Origin: Burkholderiaceae bacterium
GTDB taxonomy: Bacteria > Pseudomonadota > Gammaproteobacteria > Burkholderiales > Burkholderiaceae_A
Assembly: GCA_018402635.1 (NCBI GenBank)
Contig: JAGYIP010000011.1
Location: forward strand, 1-64,000
DNA: 64,000 bases
Reading direction: 5' to 3'
Shown: piece after piece, positions 63,405 through 64,000 of the stretch
How the letters are laid out: each line of letters starts with the position of its first letter
Position numbering within the stretch: position 1 is the stretch's first letter
Position numbers and translations under genes: made by a program
Notes under the pieces: model-generated
Database searches by the model: none
The model's input: the letters and a program-made list of their open reading frames with translations, nothing else
Told to the model about the DNA's origin: nothing

Positions 63405-64000
63405 CTATGCCCTTCGCCAGCGACTACCCGTCGGGCCATCTTCCACCACAATGCCCTGCGTCACCAGTTCATCGCGAATGGCATCAGCCCGAGCAAAGTC
63501 TTTGGCCTTTTTGGCTTCAAGGCGTTGCTGCAGCTTTTGTTCAATACCCTCGTCGCTTAAGCCCTGCATGGCCTGCCGGCCTGCCGCCTTCTTGGCATCT
63601 TCGGGGGCCCGAAGCAATAGGCCCACGACCGACGCCAATCCCCTAAGAAGCTCGCCAAGTTCAAGACTCGCCTGGCGGTTTAGTTCAGATGCAATACCAA
63701 AGAGCGCAGCAATGGCCTCGGGGGTATTGAAGTCGTCCTGCATGGCCTGGCAAAAGGCTAAGGCCTGGGGATGGTCTGAGGCGAGCGCCTTGGCTACGAG
63801 GTTTTGCTTGTGTTGCGAGCCTTCTTCAAGCGCTGAATCCACACCCGCCAATTGCAAGGCCGTGTAAAGCCGGTGCAGCCCAGCGCGTGCCTCTTGCAGC
63901 GCTACATCGGAGTAATTAATAGGGCTGCGGTATTGCGTTTTTAGAATAAAGAAGCGAACCACCTCGGCATCCACATGGGCCAGCACATCGCGCACTGTGA
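63405..64000 (-). CDS. cysS: Cysteinyl-tRNA synthetase, C-terminal part (5' end beyond window)
   Basis: About 198 residues are visible, starting outside the window. They contain VVRFFILKTQYRSPINYSDV, DDFNTPEAIAALFGIASELN and ARADAIRDELVTQGIVVEDG, the typical C-terminal CysRS segments (DALR-like helical domain and the end motif). Stop at 63405. It is followed by accA on the same strand at 40 bases. The catalytic HIGH and KMSKS parts lie beyond 64000. Confidence 0.96.
   Translation of the reverse strand, partial: TVRDVLAHVDAEVVRFFILKTQYRSPINYSDVALQEARAGLHRLYTALQLAGVDSALEEGSQHKQNLVAKALASDHPQALAFCQAMQDDFNTPEAIAALFGIASELNRQASLELGELLRGLASVVGLLLRAPEDAKKAAGRQAMQGLSDEGIEQKLQQRLEAKKAKDFARADAIRDELVTQGIVVEDGPTGSRWRRA

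Overview
The window looks like a chromosome segment from a Burkholderiales-type betaproteobacterium. Base composition is moderately GC-rich. Gene order also fits that order: serS-rarA-lolA-ftsK beside trxB; argH and hemC-hemD-hemX-hemY beside ppa/hppA; aceE-aceF-lpdA divergent from a PAS histidine kinase/LuxR regulator pair; and cysS-accA-tilS-lysC followed by a tRNA-Ser. A glucosylglycerol-type osmolyte pair (ggpP, ggpS) and a proton-pumping pyrophosphatase hint at a brackish or marine lifestyle. That habitat call is inference.

Layout. 1-1.6 kb: accessory DNA at the 3' side of tRNA-Ser(CGA), with a secreted hydrolase cut by the window edge, a decayed DUF5681 (phage-associated) gene and a second small broken gene. 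1.7-15.2 kb: housekeeping genes (serS, rarA, lolA, ftsK, trxB, smr, glnB, nadE) plus a DUF4143-type ATPase. 15.2-24.6 kb: ppa, hppA, tetrapyrrole genes, a second DUF4143 ATPase and argH. 24.6-33.2 kb: pyruvate dehydrogenase operon and a divergent two-component system. 33.2-41.4 kb: tRNA-Arg, ggpP-ggpS, an FAD monooxygenase and four signalling genes (three GGDEF/EAL proteins, one PhnD-like binding protein). 41.4-50 kb: a complete form II CoxL-type molybdenum hydroxylase operon (coxS-L-M-D-E-G, xdhC) with an atypical SDR upstream. 50-55.9 kb: ABC exporter, NPP-type phosphodiesterase, orphan antitoxin, aldo/keto reductase, MOSC protein, DsbA-like protein. 55.9-57.6 kb: accessory DNA next to tRNA-Ser(GCU), with HicB and methyltransferase relics and an intact nucleotidyltransferase/HEPN-like pair. 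57.8-64 kb: two pirins, an azoreductase relic, lysC, tilS, accA and the 3' part of cysS.

Two points affect all use of this annotation. First, at least nine otherwise well-conserved genes (DUF3429, FAD oxidoreductase, lpdA, aceE, GGDEF-EAL, membrane GGDEF, coxE, coxL twice, MOSC) are broken by single-base shifts, several in homopolymers. Sequencing error is more likely than real loss, so the reading frames given here are reconstructions. Second, the relics near the two tRNA-Ser genes and the azoreductase stub do look genuinely decayed.

The most interesting signals are: a shared AT-rich palindromic element just upstream of both DUF4143 ATPases; a 235-bp near-identical repeat encoding the lipoyl domain of both aceF and lpdA; separate adjacent ggpP and ggpS genes where some relatives have one fused protein; the form II molybdenum hydroxylase cluster with an SDR that lacks the catalytic Tyr/Lys; and accessory cassettes abutting the 3' ends of both tRNA-Ser genes.
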